A stretch of 64,000 nt of DNA from an uncultured bacterium. GTDB lineage: Bacteria; Myxococcota_A; Bradymonadia; UBA7976; VGTA01. Under the pieces are notes generated by a model. The model was not told where the DNA came from. It did not search any database and saw only the letters and a program-made list of their open reading frames with translations. Numbering within the stretch: the first letter of the stretch is position 1; each line of letters opens with the position of its first letter. The stretch spans positions 1 through 64,000 of the forward strand of contig CALSSE010000009.1 of NCBI GenBank assembly GCA_943788935.1, read 5' to 3'. The position numbers and the translations under genes were made by a program. This document shows positions 37,162 through 46,394 of this stretch, one piece after another.

Positions 37162-37347
37162 CGCAAGGGATGTCGAGCAGGCTGGCCATGCCATGGTGGT
37201 CAAGGGATATGCCGAGAGTCGTTCATCCGCTCATCGAGTCGTCATCGCAGGTCACACGGACTTTGGTACTCAAGACTTTAATGGTCACGGTCTACACCAG
37301 AATCTAACGCGAGCCCTCATGCTTACAGAGAGATCACCCACGCTTGA
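37162..37347. other. gap between repeat unit and efflux genes
   Basis: Open in one plus frame through the second repeat (37100-37351), giving RVVIAGHTDFGTQDFN, faintly like an OmpA-C motif, but no start or ribosome site supports it. Ends with TTGATTAACCTTGATCTTGA, similar to the outer words of the Y1 arrays. Confidence 0.3.
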
Positions 37348-40300
37348 TTAACCTTGATCTTGAGAGCTTGTGTTCAACTTTCGACGCTCCCGCCAAAAAA
37401 AGAGTGTAGGGACAACGAAGAGTGTCAGGAGCTCAAAGCACATCCCCCCCACCGAGGGGAGCGCCATCGGCCTTATCACGTCAGCGCCCCTCCCCGCGCT
37501 CATGATCACCGGCAGAAGCGCAATGAGGGTCGTCGCGGTCGTCATCAGACAAGGTATCAAGCGAGCGCTCGCCTCCTCGATCACCATCTCGCGCAGCTCT
37601 GCAGCGCCTTGAGGTGAGCGCGCGTCAAGGCTACGCTCAAGGGCTGACGCGATCACGACACCATCATCGGTCGCGATCCCGAGGAGCGCGATCATCCCGA
37701 CCCAGACCGCGACCGAGAGTTTGACGGGCTCGATGTGAAACACCTCGCGGAGATCAAAGCCGAAGAGCTCAACATGTAAGAACCACGGCTGCTGATAACA
37801 CCACAGCAGCGTAAACGCGCCCGAGAGTGACACCAAGACCCCCGCGTAGATCATCGCGATGGTGCTCTTGCGTCTAAACTGAAGACTCAGCACCGAGAGG
37901 ATCAAGAGGAGCGCGATCGGCACGAGCACCTTGAGCGTCGCGGCGCTCCGCTCTTGGCTCTTGTATTGCCCCTCTGGTGTGATCAAAACACCCGCGAGCG
38001 GATCTGAGGCTCCCTCCTGACTCATCTCCTCACTGAACTGCGCTCTCGCTTGAGAGATCCTCGTGAGCACACGCGCCATCACGTCGCTAGCCCCCATTCG
38101 GCCTCTCTCATCATCTAGGTCAAAAGTGAGATAGCTCGTCAGCACACCATCCTCAGACTTGATCGCTTGAGGTCCGTGAATATATTTGAGCTCGGCGAGT
38201 TGATCGAGCGGGATTGTGTCACCTCGGCTGTTGATCGTGATCGGGATTGACCTGAGCCCCTCAACATCATCACGATAACTACGACTGCCCCTGACGCGAA
38301 TCGCGTAGCGCTCACGCCCGAGCACCATCACGCTCGCGACCTCACCTGCGAGCGTGAGAGAGAGTGATCGCTGAGCCACGCTCATCGTGACCCCATAGCG
38401 CCTCAACGCCTCTCGATCAAAGCGGAGCTCTAGGTAGGGCTTGCCGACAACTCGCTCTGCGAAGACGCTCGCTGAGGACACTCCAGACACCTCACGGATC
38501 AAGCCTTCAAGATATCGTCCAGCGCGCTCCAAGTCTGCGAGCGTATCTGCTTGGAGCTTGAGCCCCTGTGGTGCCCTCATTCCGCTCTGCAACATCACCT
38601 GCCTAGTTTGAATCGGCATCAAGAGCGGCGCGCTCGTGAGCCCTGGGCGTCTCGCGACCTTGACAACCTCCGCCCATATATCCTCGGGTGACTTAATATG
38701 TGGTCGCCAGCGCCTCACGCGCTCCCCCGATGGGCTGATGTCATACTCAGAGACATAGCTGACGAGGATCTCGAACATAGAGACAGGCGCTGGGTCGAGC
38801 GCGCTCTCGGCTCGCCCGAGCTTGCCGACCGCCTGCCTGACCTCAGGGATGCCCTCAAGGTCAGCGTCGAGTCGCCTCAATACCTGCAAAGACTCTGTGA
38901 AAGAGACGTGAGGCATCAGCGTGGGCATGTAGACGAAGTCGCCCTCGTCAAAGGGTGGCATGAACTCCGCGCCGAGACCTGGAAACATATCATGCAACGC
39001 ATCTGAGTGATCCTGATCGACGCCGACCCAGCAGAGTCCACCAAAGATGACCACGCAGAGAGGTACCATGAGCGCTCGAAGCGGTCGATCAAGAACCCAC
39101 GTAAGGATCGTTCGGTACGCGTAGATGAAGAGCCCAAGCGGTAAGAGACAGGCGCTGATGATGAGGGAGACATCCGAGAACGCGCCTACGCTCGCAGGCT
39201 CATGATCAAGCGGGGTCCAAACTGTTGAGAGGAGGTAGATCGCGAGGAGGATTGGGGCCACGCGTATGATCATTCGACCTAACCGACCCACTCGATCGCT
39301 CTTGATCCGCCCCACAGGCATGAAGCTCGCGAGGAGAGGGAGACTGAAGATCGCGAGGACGATCGCGCTGAGTAAAGCGAGGCTCTTGGTGACCGCTAAG
39401 GGATGAAACAGTTTCCCTTCGGCTTCGGTGAGCGCGAGCACTGGTAAGAAAGACAAGAGGGTAGTGCAGGCGCTCGTCAATACGGCGGGGGCGACCTCAG
39501 CCACCGCGCGCGCGATCCGGTCATGCCGAGGCGTCGAGCCACGCTCCAGGTCACGCGTCGCGCGGTCGATGCGCTCAACGATAATGATCCCCATGTCAAC
39601 CATCGTGCCAATCGCGATCGCGATCCCCGCGAGCGACATCATGTTCGCCTGAACATTAAAACCCCACATTAACAAGAAGGTGAGCGAGAGCCCGAGCGGT
39701 AAGACCGTCGAGATCACCAACGCGCTTGAGAGCCTCCCCAAGAGGATCAAGACCACGAGCAGCGTGATCAACACTTGCTGAGTGAGCGCAGAGGAGAGGG
39801 TGCCAAGGGTCTCGTCGATTAAGATGGAGCGGTCATAGATCGAGCGCACCTTGACCTGAGCGACCTGACCTTGAGTAGAGCGTCTCTTCGGTAGGGATTC
39901 ATTCAGTGAGCGGATCGCGGTCTTGAGCTGTTTGATGACCTCGAGCGCCCGCGCAGAGCTTCGGATCACCACGACGCCTCCCACTGACTCTGCGCCACCA
40001 ACATCCAGCGCTCCGCGACGTAGTCCTGGCGCCTCATAGACCCTCGCGACCTCACCGATCGAGACCGGCTCCCCTCGGTCACGCGGGATCACAGCGCGCT
40101 CTAAGTCTTCGAGCGAGCTCAGCTGACCAACACCGCGCACGAGGTGCTCTACCTGGTTGATCTCAAGAGATCGCGCCCCCACATCGAGGTTACTCTCCTT
40201 CACCGCTCGAGAGAGCTGTTGAAGCGAGAGACCACGCTCTGCGAGTGCTTCAGGGTCGGCCTCAACAACATACTCCTTCACATATCCGCCTATACTCGAG

Positions 40301-40980
40301 ACCTCAGCGACACCCTCAACAGCTTCAAGCGCTCGACGGACCTGCCAGTCTTGGATGGCGCGCAGTGACTCGAGATCCCACGCGTTGGAGGGGGAGCCGT
40401 CGTGAAGATGTTCGGCCTCGAGTACATACCAAAAGACTTGCCCGAGCGCGGTCGCGTCGGGTCCGAGCTGCGGCTTAACACCGACAGGTAAGGTCGAGTC
40501 AGGGAGCGAAGCGAGCGTCTCTAAGAGCCTAGCCCTCGCCCACTCCTCAGTCTTATCGTCATCAAAGATGACATAGATGGATGAGAGCCCAAACAGTGAA
40601 GACCCACGAAGCGTCTTCACGCCAGAGAGTCCGAGGAGCTGTGACGTGAGCGGATACGTGATGTGATCTTCCACCTCTTTCGGTGAGCGACCTGGCCACT
40701 CCGTGATCAAAACCTGCTGATTCTCGCCGAGATGAGGGATCGCCGCGACCGAGATCGGATCACGTACGCCTTCAAGGCCTAACGCGTTCGGAGAGAGCTG
40801 ATCAAAGGGTTGCACAGAGATCGCGAGGGTAGTGAGGAGCGCGAGCGCTGCTAGGATGAATGAGCGACGTCTCAGCGATCGCTTAATGAGGGTCTCCCAC
40901 ATGTTGATAGGTCGTGAGATCTTAAGTGAGCGCTCTGTGTTTGACTCGCCTCGCTCTTGATCTGGAGCTTCAGTCATCAC
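37348..40980 (-). CDS. cusA: HME-RND copper/silver efflux pump, CusA-like
   Basis: 1,210 residues, slightly longer than typical CusA. After the first membrane helix (RSFILAALALLTTLAISV) comes a porter domain with ITEWPGRSPKEVEDHITYPL and FGLSSIYVIFDDDKTEEWAR, both CusA/CzcA signatures. Further on are LTFLLMWGFNVQANMMSLAG, the TM4-like MVDMGIIIVERI, and Met-rich MPIQTRQVMLQSGMRAPQG corresponding to the region with the Cu(I)-binding Met of CusA. It ends in MALPSVGGMCFELLTLFVVP. Pumps monovalent metal from periplasm through CusC. Directly abuts the cusB-like gene with no gap, last gene of the operon. Confidence 0.9.
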   Translation of the reverse strand: MMTEAPDQERGESNTERSLKISRPINMWETLIKRSLRRRSFILAALALLTTLAISVQPFDQLSPNALGLEGVRDPISVAAIPHLGENQQVLITEWPGRSPKEVEDHITYPLTSQLLGLSGVKTLRGSSLFGLSSIYVIFDDDKTEEWARARLLETLASLPDSTLPVGVKPQLGPDATALGQVFWYVLEAEHLHDGSPSNAWDLESLRAIQDWQVRRALEAVEGVAEVSSIGGYVKEYVVEADPEALAERGLSLQQLSRAVKESNLDVGARSLEINQVEHLVRGVGQLSSLEDLERAVIPRDRGEPVSIGEVARVYEAPGLRRGALDVGGAESVGGVVVIRSSARALEVIKQLKTAIRSLNESLPKRRSTQGQVAQVKVRSIYDRSILIDETLGTLSSALTQQVLITLLVVLILLGRLSSALVISTVLPLGLSLTFLLMWGFNVQANMMSLAGIAIAIGTMVDMGIIIVERIDRATRDLERGSTPRHDRIARAVAEVAPAVLTSACTTLLSFLPVLALTEAEGKLFHPLAVTKSLALLSAIVLAIFSLPLLASFMPVGRIKSDRVGRLGRMIIRVAPILLAIYLLSTVWTPLDHEPASVGAFSDVSLIISACLLPLGLFIYAYRTILTWVLDRPLRALMVPLCVVIFGGLCWVGVDQDHSDALHDMFPGLGAEFMPPFDEGDFVYMPTLMPHVSFTESLQVLRRLDADLEGIPEVRQAVGKLGRAESALDPAPVSMFEILVSYVSEYDISPSGERVRRWRPHIKSPEDIWAEVVKVARRPGLTSAPLLMPIQTRQVMLQSGMRAPQGLKLQADTLADLERAGRYLEGLIREVSGVSSASVFAERVVGKPYLELRFDREALRRYGVTMSVAQRSLSLTLAGEVASVMVLGRERYAIRVRGSRSYRDDVEGLRSIPITINSRGDTIPLDQLAELKYIHGPQAIKSEDGVLTSYLTFDLDDERGRMGASDVMARVLTRISQARAQFSEEMSQEGASDPLAGVLITPEGQYKSQERSAATLKVLVPIALLLILSVLSLQFRRKSTIAMIYAGVLVSLSGAFTLLWCYQQPWFLHVELFGFDLREVFHIEPVKLSVAVWVGMIALLGIATDDGVVIASALERSLDARSPQGAAELREMVIEEASARLIPCLMTTATTLIALLPVIMSAGRGADVIRPMALPSVGGMCFELLTLFVVPTLFFWRERRKLNTSSQDQG

Positions 40981-42912
40981 TCATCGCTCCAAACTCTCTC
41001 GATAACTCATATGGGGCTCAAAGCGCCTCTTTAAGACGCCACAGCTCCTCATCCGATCACCAAAATAGACGTTATTAATCTCCTCTGATCGCTGGACCCA
41101 AGCAGCGCCTCGGTCGTTGAAAGCCATCGGGCAAAACGCCTCATGGATCGTGATCGTCAATGGGTTGCCATACATATTGAGGAGAGAGAGGACGTGACTC
41201 GAGAGCGCCTCAAAGTGACCTCTCATCATCTCGAGGTCATCTTGAGCCAGGAGCTTATTGAGGTCATGGATGATCAGCCGCGCCTTGAGATCCCAAAGCG
41301 AGGGCGCTCTCCGAGTGATGACCCGCTTCACCGCTGCGAGTGAGCGCTCGGCCTCTGTGAGACTCTCCTCTTTTAGAGAGTCTCGCCATGACCTCGCGAC
41401 TCGTCTTGATCGCTTCATTTGACTCTCGGCGAGTGCCTCTTGAAGCTCAAGGTATCGCTCTACAGCAGTTTTATATCGAGCGTTGAGTATCCCAACTCGG
41501 AGCGTGCGACGCTGATCGATAGATCGTGTCTCGTCATGAGTCATTGTCGATGTCACCTCTGAGGTCGCGAGGTCATTGAGGCTGAAGAGTCCTCGTATCT
41601 GAGACTCTGAGTCCAAGAGGAAAGCGCCACGCGTGACCACACGCTCACCGCGCTTGAGACCTGACAGCACAGGGTAGTGACCACCAGCGCGATCACCGAG
41701 GGTCACCGCCCGCGCCTCATAGCTCTCCTCGCCCTTCGCGTCCGTTGAGGCCACATAGACGAGCGAGCGCTCTCCTGCATAGAGCGGCGCGCTCCGAGGG
41801 ATTGCGAGACGTAGCTGAGCCTTGTCTCGAGAGAGAGGCCGCGCGGTTACGAGCATACCAGGGAGGAGGTGGGGGATACTCGCTCCTGAGCTCTTATCTT
41901 TAATCGAGATCAGCTCACCGCTCATCTCATCGATGAGGTACCGAGCGGAGCCTACGTCGATCTGAGCTAGGGCGAAGCGACCTCGTCGATCAAGTTGAGG
42001 CTCGATGATCGAGAGTGTCCCCTCAAAGAGATGACCCTTTAGAGACGTAGCCTCAAGCAAGAGATGATCTCCTACCCGAACATCGCTGAGCTCTCTCTCG
42101 CTTAACCGCAGCTTCACCTGAAGCTGAGAGAGGTCTGCGACTTTGAAGAGAGGTTGACCGACGCGAAGATACTCACCTGACTCGACGTGAGCGCGCACGA
42201 TCACGCCAGATGTCTTACTGCGGATCTTGATCTTCTTCCATGGTGACTTCGCCTTCTCCATAGCGCGGACCTGATATGCGCTCACTCCGAGAAGCCTTAA
42301 GCGCTCTCTCGTCGCCTTCAACACGAGCTTGTGATTACGCTTGCGTGCGCTAAGGAGCGCTTGGTGGGCGCTGTAAAGCTCAGGGCTGTAAAGCTCTGCT
42401 ACCGCTTGTCCGCGCTTGACCTCTTCTCCAACTCTGCTCACGAAGAGCCGCTCGATCCGCCCCGCGACCCACGCGCTCACCACACTCCTCTGATCATCAT
42501 TAACGCTCACCTCTCCCCACAACGCTCGCCCTTCATGGTCTAGCGGTCTCAGCTCTACGACGCTCGTCTGAACCCGCGCGAGCGCTCTAGCTCTTGGACT
42601 TAAGCTGAACCCACGTGATATACGCTCAGATGCCTCGGGTTCATCACTCGCTTGAACCAAGTCCATGCCGCAGAGCGGACAGAGCCCTGCTTGAGGCGCC
42701 TGAACTTGAGGATGCATCGAGCATGTCCAAGATGCGGGGGGTTGTGTGATCTCTCGGGGAGATGACTCTATAGAGCTCTCATGATCGCTCCGATGTACGC
42801 TCATCGAACTGAAGAAGGAGCTGATCCATACGCCGATCGCGAGGCTGACGGTGACGAGCACCATGATAGAGAGCAGTGAGAGCTTGACGCTCCGTCGTGG
42901 TTGAGCGGTCAT
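40981..42912 (-). CDS. cusB: CusB-like periplasmic adaptor with metal-binding and DUF3347 domains
   Basis: 643 residues, much longer than E. coli CusB because of two extra parts. One N-terminal membrane helix (LLSIMVLVTVSLAIGVWI), then a heavy-metal-binding domain WTCSMHPQVQAPQAGLCPLC (Cys 64, His 67, Cys 78, Cys 81). The adaptor body follows with SAWVAGRIERLFVSRVGEEV and GVIVRAHVESGEYLRVGQPL (lipoyl/barrel halves). The C-terminal 160 residues are a DUF3347-like domain ending AFCPMAFNDRGAAWVQRSEE and VYFGDRMRSCGVL, whose Cys/Met residues could bind copper. Overlaps the cusC-like gene by four bases (ATGA), so translation is coupled. Confidence 0.88.
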   Translation of the reverse strand: MTAQPRRSVKLSLLSIMVLVTVSLAIGVWISSFFSSMSVHRSDHESSIESSPREITQPPASWTCSMHPQVQAPQAGLCPLCGMDLVQASDEPEASERISRGFSLSPRARALARVQTSVVELRPLDHEGRALWGEVSVNDDQRSVVSAWVAGRIERLFVSRVGEEVKRGQAVAELYSPELYSAHQALLSARKRNHKLVLKATRERLRLLGVSAYQVRAMEKAKSPWKKIKIRSKTSGVIVRAHVESGEYLRVGQPLFKVADLSQLQVKLRLSERELSDVRVGDHLLLEATSLKGHLFEGTLSIIEPQLDRRGRFALAQIDVGSARYLIDEMSGELISIKDKSSGASIPHLLPGMLVTARPLSRDKAQLRLAIPRSAPLYAGERSLVYVASTDAKGEESYEARAVTLGDRAGGHYPVLSGLKRGERVVTRGAFLLDSESQIRGLFSLNDLATSEVTSTMTHDETRSIDQRRTLRVGILNARYKTAVERYLELQEALAESQMKRSRRVARSWRDSLKEESLTEAERSLAAVKRVITRRAPSLWDLKARLIIHDLNKLLAQDDLEMMRGHFEALSSHVLSLLNMYGNPLTITIHEAFCPMAFNDRGAAWVQRSEEINNVYFGDRMRSCGVLKRRFEPHMSYRESLER

Positions 42913-44366
42913 GGACTGACCTCCTCAGCGCTCGTTATTGTGGGTGCTGATTGGGTGAGCGAGCGCCACCGAGCGAGGGACAACGCGCACGCGAACTGTA
43001 TTGTGAGGGTATCGCGTTTCAGGGCTAAGATCGATAGCTCCGCGCGATACACCTCGCTGAGGTCCGCGAGGCCCACCTCATACTCATGACGTGTCTGACG
43101 GAGCGTCTCTTCGGCGAGTGGTGAGAGCTCTCTCTTGAGCGTTTCGAGCTGTCTCGCTTGATCCTTTAAAGTGACGATGAGCTCATTCGTCGAGGACCGC
43201 CAACGCTCAGAGCGGTCTCTCAACGCAGCTTCACGCCGCGCTCGCTCTGCGACGAGAGAGGCTCGCGCCGACCCGTTCGCGCTTCGCCAAATGGGGATCG
43301 TCCCTCCGATCTGGGCGGTCAACACATCGTCTCTTAACCCCCCAAGGAGGCTGAGATCATTGACCGCTGACCACTGAAGACCAAGCTCTAGCTGGGGTCT
43401 CTGAGTCGCGCGGAGCTTATCAAGAGAGACCGCAGCTTGATGAACCCTCAGCGCCGCGCGCTGCAGTGTCGGAATAGACCCTTCCTCGATGTCGCTCGCG
43501 CTCTTTGCCAAGACTTGAGCCAGCGCTTGAGGTTGATGACAGAGCTTTGACGAGGCATTAATCAGCCCTGCAGGTGGTGATCCTTCAAAGCGCCCTCCGC
43601 CCTGCAATAGAAGACCGATCGCCAAGCGAGCGCGCTCTATGTCTGCAGAGCTCAGCTCATATCGCTCGCGCTTTAGCCTGCGCTCATAGCGAACACGCGA
43701 CAGCGCGCTGAGCGGACGGGCGAGCGTCTCGACGAGACCCTCAATGTGACTCACGAGTGAGTCCATGACCTTTACCTCAGATCTCAGCAGGCTGCGGTGA
43801 TGTTCAGCGAACCACAGTGACCACACCGCGCGCTCAAGAGACTCGATGAGCTTGAGCCCCTCCTCCTCTACGCCGCGTTTTGCCTCTTTGACCCCAAGCT
43901 CCGCGACCTTCACAGCGCTGCTGAGCTCATCTCCCCACGTGATCTTTTGGCTGATCATTAAGCTGTGGATGAGCGGGCCTCCCTTTGTCTCGATGGGACT
44001 TGGAGAGAAGCGATAGCTCACTTTAGGGTCAGCCCAGCGATCTATCGCTTTTACCTCAGCGCGCCTCGCGCTGATCGAGGCTCGCTGAGACGCGATGCGC
44101 GCCGAGCGCTCAAGCGCCTGAGCTTTGAGCGCTCTCCACGCTCGCATCGCGAGTTGAGACTTAACTGCCTCCCGAGGCTTCACTTGGCTTGTCGTACTCG
44201 CTTTAGTCACTGGATCTCTCGCGCTCACTGCGTGTGTGAACTCAAGAGCGCTCTCAAATATGATGGTCATCAGGATGATGAGCGAGAGGATGTGGATCAA
44301 TCTCCACGCTTGATAGATCTTCTCTCTCATCTCCATGTCCTTGCCAGTAGCCCGCTCACTTGACAC
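42909..44366 (-). CDS. cusC: TolC-family outer-membrane efflux protein, CusC-like
   Basis: 485 residues. Two OEP repeats are visible: first KAIDRWADPKVSYRFSPSPI with GPLIHSLMISQKITWGDELS, second LELGLQWSAVNDLSLLGGLR with IPIWRSANGSARASLVAERA and RHEYEVGLADLSEVYRAELS. Forms the outer-membrane channel for the CusBA pump. The frame starts at a GTG (44366). The ATG codons at 44336 or 44330 (MEMREKIYQAW) are equally good because AAGG lies just ahead of them and the signal-like helix WRLIHILSLIILMTIIF follows. Confidence 0.85.
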   Translation of the reverse strand: MSSERATGKDMEMREKIYQAWRLIHILSLIILMTIIFESALEFTHAVSARDPVTKASTTSQVKPREAVKSQLAMRAWRALKAQALERSARIASQRASISARRAEVKAIDRWADPKVSYRFSPSPIETKGGPLIHSLMISQKITWGDELSSAVKVAELGVKEAKRGVEEEGLKLIESLERAVWSLWFAEHHRSLLRSEVKVMDSLVSHIEGLVETLARPLSALSRVRYERRLKRERYELSSADIERARLAIGLLLQGGGRFEGSPPAGLINASSKLCHQPQALAQVLAKSASDIEEGSIPTLQRAALRVHQAAVSLDKLRATQRPQLELGLQWSAVNDLSLLGGLRDDVLTAQIGGTIPIWRSANGSARASLVAERARREAALRDRSERWRSSTNELIVTLKDQARQLETLKRELSPLAEETLRQTRHEYEVGLADLSEVYRAELSILALKRDTLTIQFACALSLARWRSLTQSAPTITSAEEVSP

Positions 44367-44652
44367 CTTCAGCTAAAGAGCGGTGTCTCACATCCCTCTC
44401 GGGGTGTAATGGCTGTCCATCTACTTCAGTTTTATAATAGCGTGAACGAGCAGCATATGAAGATGACATCTCTTGACTCCTTAGTATCATGAGGGTTTTA
44501 CGGCTTGACTAGGGAAAGCGGTGAGGGATATTGAGCGGGCTTAAGACGCATTGGGAGGGTCATGAGGTGCTCTCCAAGAGTGGGTCAGGCGGGTCTTACT
44601 CGGGTCTTACTAAGGTCTTGCTTGGTCAGGTCTTGTCTGAAAGCGCTCTTAT
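44367..44652. other. spacer before efflux subunits, possible secondary promoter
   Basis: 286 bases between csoR and cusC-like genes. On the minus strand CCCCGAGAGGG near 44395 is a G/C-tract inverted repeat that may be a weak operator. GGGTCTTAC and GTCTTG words are repeated near 44590-44640. A separate promoter for cusCBA is possible. Confidence 0.35.
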
Positions 44653-44991
44653 TCAACGATCGAGTCTCTTGGCGAAGATATCGATCAGCTCATTGATCTT
44701 GACCTCTCGCTCGATCTCATCATCTGAGGCAAACGCTGATTGGACGCAGTGTTTGATATGTCGCTCTAAGAGGGAGGTCTCTAGCGCCCGTATCGCCGCT
44801 GAGACCGCGCGAGTTTGTATTAAAATATCAGGGCAATAACGAGCCTCTTGGATCATTCGCTCGATCCCTGAGATTTGCCCAGAGATGCGGCGGAGCCGGC
44901 TTAACTCAGCGCGATGATTAGGGTGAGGACTGGTTGAACAGCTCTCACATGTATTTGTTGTCTGCTCTCCGAGCGCTTGTTTATCGGACAT
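44653..44991 (-). CDS. csoR: CsoR-family copper-sensing repressor
   Basis: 112 residues, all helical, DUF156 family. The Cu(I) ligands of CsoR, Cys-x24-His-x3-Cys, are present: Cys 53 in ARYCPDIL, His 78 and Cys 82 in ERHIKHCV. DNA-contacting basic residues are in LSRLRRISGQISGIERMIQE. Additional Cys residues (TCESCS) lie in the N-terminal tail. Metal binding releases CsoR from G-tract operators. Two such sites lie upstream of this operon, so autoregulation is expected. 31 bases downstream of the HMA gene. Confidence 0.9.
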   Translation of the reverse strand: MSDKQALGEQTTNTCESCSTSPHPNHRAELSRLRRISGQISGIERMIQEARYCPDILIQTRAVSAAIRALETSLLERHIKHCVQSAFASDDEIEREVKINELIDIFAKRLDR

Positions 44992-45022
44992 TGTTCCCTC
45001 TTTTTGGTCGTATACTCTTCAT

Positions 45023-45439
45023 TTACTTTGCCCGAGCAGGTCGATGCAAGTCTTGTAAATGGTAGCCTGCACGTTTGATCGTCTCTCGGAGAAGTGTGTC
45101 AGGTAAGGTAACACCCGATTGATGAGTCACTAATACCGCTCCTTTATCAAGATTGATATCGATCTCATCGACCCCCTTAATAGAGCTGAGGAGCTTCGTG
45201 ATCCCTTGAACACACATCCCGCATACCATGCCTTGAACATGCAAGAGCAGCTGGTTGGTTTTAAGAGCTGATATGTCTGCCGAGCTACATTGAACGAGTT
45301 GATCGCTCGCTTGGTCTGTCGCTTGATCGCTCAATAGTGGCGTCGCTTGAGCGATACTCAGAGAGAAGAATAATGGGAGTGTTAGCGCTTTGAGTAGCAC
45401 GCCTTGAAGGGATCGTGAGCTTGAGTGGGAATGAATCAT
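45023..45439 (-). CDS. exported HMA-domain copper-binding protein
   Basis: The frame opens at 45535, but the ATG at 45439 (MIHSHSSSRSLQGVLLKALT) gives a signal peptide ending SIAQA and avoids overlap with the upstream gene. 138 residues. The C-terminal half is a heavy-metal-associated domain with a Cu(I) site in GMVCGMCVQGI (Cys 73 and 76), then LLSSIKGVDEIDINLDKGAV. Periplasmic, similar to CopZ/MerP-type carriers. Probably hands copper to the adaptor or pump encoded downstream. Confidence 0.82.
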   Translation of the reverse strand: MIHSHSSSRSLQGVLLKALTLPLFFSLSIAQATPLLSDQATDQASDQLVQCSSADISALKTNQLLLHVQGMVCGMCVQGITKLLSSIKGVDEIDINLDKGAVLVTHQSGVTLPDTLLRETIKRAGYHLQDLHRPARAK

Positions 45440-45485
45440 AATATATATGTCCTGTATGGTGAGGATAGAGGAAGGGGTGAAATGA

Positions 45486-46160
45486 TTAGTAGTGAGCCAT
45501 GAGCTGTAGCCATGGTCGACCTTCTGTATCGGCACCTAGCTCCCATAAGGCTGACCGATGAAAGACTCTCATCAGCATCGTGAGCGAAGGGGGACCGCTC
45601 ATTTCACTGTGATAGGTGAGCTGACCGACTAGCCAGGATTGTAGTTCGTTGGAGCGGGCGATGTAGGGGGCGACTCCGAATCGGTAAAGAGCATGAACAG
45701 TGACATCTTTGACAGTAAGGTCTCGATCTCCGAGTACTCTACCGATGAGAGCGGTGTAGAATCGCTGGGTCTCGTAGTCAGTCTGTACACCGATCATCCA
45801 AGCCTCCCTGAATTGATCGTTAGAGCCGTCAACCGACTGATGGCCCCAATCGGCGACTCCAATACCTGTCATGAGGTAGAGATTGCCTTGGCTACCTCTC
45901 CCCATCCATCGCTTCACGAGAGTGTTTAGGCGAGCGAGACCTAGCTTTGAAGACCCCGCCTCACCGACTCTCATATAGTCAACTCCGAGCGCGAGTTTAG
46001 AGCTGAGGCTGTAATTAGCGTGCCAAAGGTTGACACCAGGCTGACTCATTATGGAGATGGCGACTCCACCCTCAAAGGTGACGGGGTGAGCTGATACAGA
46101 TGGTCGCACACAACAGATAAGGGAGACCTGTAGCGCGATAAAGAGAATATATTGGTACAT
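45486..46160 (-). CDS. predicted outer-membrane barrel-like protein of copper operon
   Basis: About 224 residues from the ATG at 46160, which has GAGGTG directly upstream (the GTG at 46166 overlaps this ribosome site). Signal peptide ends VRPSVSAHP. The mature part has alternating strands such as LALGVDYMRVGE, NLYLMTGIGVADWG, WMIGVQTDYETQRFYTALIG and SWLVGQLTYHSE, and ends in an aromatic (MAHY), typical of beta barrels. No family named with confidence. As first gene of the CsoR-controlled operon it may act in metal passage or sensing at the outer membrane; that is inference. Confidence 0.7.
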   Translation of the reverse strand: MYQYILFIALQVSLICCVRPSVSAHPVTFEGGVAISIMSQPGVNLWHANYSLSSKLALGVDYMRVGEAGSSKLGLARLNTLVKRWMGRGSQGNLYLMTGIGVADWGHQSVDGSNDQFREAWMIGVQTDYETQRFYTALIGRVLGDRDLTVKDVTVHALYRFGVAPYIARSNELQSWLVGQLTYHSEMSGPPSLTMLMRVFHRSALWELGADTEGRPWLQLMAHY

Positions 46161-46185
46161 AATCACCTCAATAGGCTGTCATTAG

Positions 46186-46235
46186 ATACCCAATGGGGGT
46201 ATATAACTGATACCCAATAGGGGTATATAGGTCAA
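46186..46235 (-). promoter_or_regulatory. copper operon promoter with two CsoR-type operators
   Basis: Two near-identical G-tract inverted sites, ATACCCAATGGGGGTATAT (46186-46204) and ATACCCAATAGGGGTATAT (46210-46228), lie 24 bases apart. On the minus strand TTGACC (46235-46230) and TATCAG (46212-46207) are 17 bases apart, so the second site fills the spacer between -35 and -10. This is the expected place for a CsoR operator. Confidence 0.78.
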
Positions 46236-46341
46236 GAGTTAATACTGATAATTATCGAATGATTACTTGTTGATAAATAATGAAGGGGATCATTGACTAT
46301 AAAAGTTTACAGTAAACACGAAATAAGGCTTGCCTTTAAAA

Positions 46342-46357
46342 TATAACAATCGTTATA
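46342..46357. promoter_or_regulatory. palindromic operator candidate (shared with 55369)
   Basis: TATAACAATCGTTATA, a 16-bp near-perfect palindrome 37 bases before the CpeT-like lipoprotein gene. It matches 55369-55384 at 15 of 16 positions. An ATAACGGT half-site follows in both places. Probable repressor site; the regulator is not in this window. Confidence 0.55.
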
Positions 46358-46394
46358 TAACGGTCATTGTTCAGTCATACATCAAGGAAATCCT

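Noticed and set aside
37100..37351. Plus ORF across the second CRISPR-like repeat with an OmpA-C-like GHTD word
   Set aside because: No ribosome site, begins inside the spacer, and similarity is limited to a few residues.
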